DNA from: Neostethus bicornis
Lineage: Eukaryota > Chordata > Actinopteri > Atheriniformes > Phallostethidae
NCBI GenBank assembly: GCA_902685375.1
Contig: LR738557.1
Span: 16,306,001 to 16,370,000, forward strand
Reading direction: 5' to 3'
Length of the DNA stretch: 64,000 nucleotides
The stretch's first letter is position 1, and the number at the start of each line of letters is the position of its first letter. Positions 62,995-64,000 of this stretch are shown piece by piece. Both the position numbers and the translations under genes were made by a program. Under the pieces are notes generated by a model. The model did no database searches and was not told where the DNA came from. It saw nothing but the letters and a program-made list of their open reading frames with translations.

Positions 62995-63125
62995 GCTCAG
63001 TGATAGAATTCTCGTCTTTGAACCGAAGAGTTACCAGTTCGATTCCCGATGAGCTCATGGCTCATGGCATTCTCAAAGTATTTCTGGAGAAGGCACCTGA
63101 TGTCATGACCTGAGATGTCATGTCA
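62995..63125 (+). mobile_element. tRNA-derived SINE, partial
   Basis: gggagctcagtgatagaatt and ccagttcgattcccgatgag give A and B boxes, followed by a degraded body (ggagaaggcacctgatg). It abuts the AACGTTC-rich repeat on its left. Confidence 0.65.
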
Positions 63126-63227
63126 GCTAAACAAGCTCAAATAATCATTTTTTGAATGTCGCAATAATTAAGTACCTTGAGTGAAAAGCGGGGCATCGTA
63201 AAAGCATAAAAGCAGGGGGCAGTTGTC

Positions 63228-63490
63228 AAACAGGAGGAAGGATGGCTCAGTGAGTAGGGTGACCGCCCTGTAACCGGAGGGTTGCTGGTTCGATCCCCCA
63301 CCAGGAGTACATGCTGAGGTGTCTTTGAGTAAGACACCGAACCACCAATTGCTCCTGATGGTGGTTTGCACCTTGCATGGCAGCATCCTCATCAGGTGTG
63401 AATTGGTGAATGTGAGCTACTCTGTAAAGCGCTTTGAGTACTAACGCAGGTGGAAAAGCACTATATACAAGTAGAGTCCATTTACCATCA
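63228..63490 (+). mobile_element. tRNA-derived SINE, second family, full-length-looking
   Basis: Head ggctcagtgagtagggtgac and ggttgctggttcgatccccc; body gaggtgtctttgagtaagac, ccaattgctcctgatggtgg; tail gtaaagcgctttgagtact, ctatatacaagtagagtcca. The same family occurs inverted at 54548. Confidence 0.8.
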
Positions 63491-64000
63491 TAATTGTTTT
63501 ATTAATAGAGACATCTATTCTTATACAGCTATTGTTCAGGCATTCAGGTCGTTAAGGACAGGGCAGGGGTACAGTATACTAAAAAGTGCATTGTTTTGTG
63601 GCTGATTACAAGACAACAGTAACGCACCCTAATCTAGCAGTGTCTGGTTCACTTCTGTTTTTTCAGATACAAAAAAGAACCTGACAAAGCAGAGCTCCAT
63701 AGTACTTGCAGGCTTGGAGTAGAAGTTGTTACCCGCATAGCTAAAACTTTTATGAGGATGGTACAAGCCCTCCCTCCATCAGTACTATTCACTTTCATCG
63801 CTCTCTCAGTTCGTCATTACCTTTCTTTTAGGATGCTGTTTGTTCTTGTCCTTCAAACACATAACATCAAGAAAAACTCTAAACTTTTAGGCACTATTCC
63901 CATTTTTTTTCAGCCAAAGAATATATATAAATATAAAAAGCAGTACGCAGTGTTTTACCGCTTTGATTATATTTTATGTGACAACCACTTGTGAAAGCCG

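Noticed and set aside
63228..63300. True tRNA gene
   Set aside because: Part of a SINE that recurs inverted at 54548; no proper acceptor stem.

Overview
This window is vertebrate, most likely teleost fish, genomic DNA. It has widely spaced small exons with GT..AG borders, long AT-rich introns, CA microsatellites, Rex3-like and other RTE-type LINE fragments, an L2-like LINE, tRNA-derived SINEs and hAT-type non-autonomous elements. I could not determine the species.

One protein-coding gene dominates and runs on the minus strand: a magi1 orthologue (membrane-associated guanylate kinase with inverted domain order). I traced 23 coding exons from 51900 down to 2737. Splice phases agree at every junction. 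Together the exons give one uninterrupted frame of about 1,603 residues, ending in the long MAGI1-type tail (final residues DLSI). In order the exons encode the C-terminal part of the guanylate-kinase-like domain, WW1, WW2, PDZ1 to PDZ5 and a long Arg/Ser/His-rich tail. The N-terminal PDZ0 and the first part of the GUK domain are not found and presumably lie beyond 64000. Whether this is magi1a or magi1b cannot be told from the window.

The locus offers several alternative products. (i) The last PDZ5 exon can be read through to a stop at 6148, giving a short form ending ..FTP. It can also be spliced from an internal donor at 6198 to the long tail exon. (ii) A 60-base Asp/Tyr-rich exon (22950..23009) and a 54-base exon (12230..12283) are both frame-neutral cassettes. 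(iii) A CpG- and purine-rich segment at about 24060..24290 contains a strong-context ATG followed after nine bases by a good splice donor in phase 0. It is a candidate internal promoter for a form lacking GUK, WW, PDZ1 and PDZ2.

Layout: 1..1264 intergenic; 1265..2095 RTE-type LINE; 2130..3998 long-form last exon; 4985..6336 short-form last exon and 3'UTR; 6337..23500 PDZ5 to PDZ3 exons with many repeats; 23500..35555 a 12-kb intron with the promoter candidate, a nested SINE-in-LINE and RFX-like sites; 35556..51900 PDZ2 to GUK exons; 51901..64000 upstream intron with LINE/SINE debris, an AACGTTC-rich repeat and one unexplained exon-like ORF. I recognise no second host gene. Two exon-like unrecognised ORFs (33800..33955 plus, 60548..60797 minus) are reported as findings.
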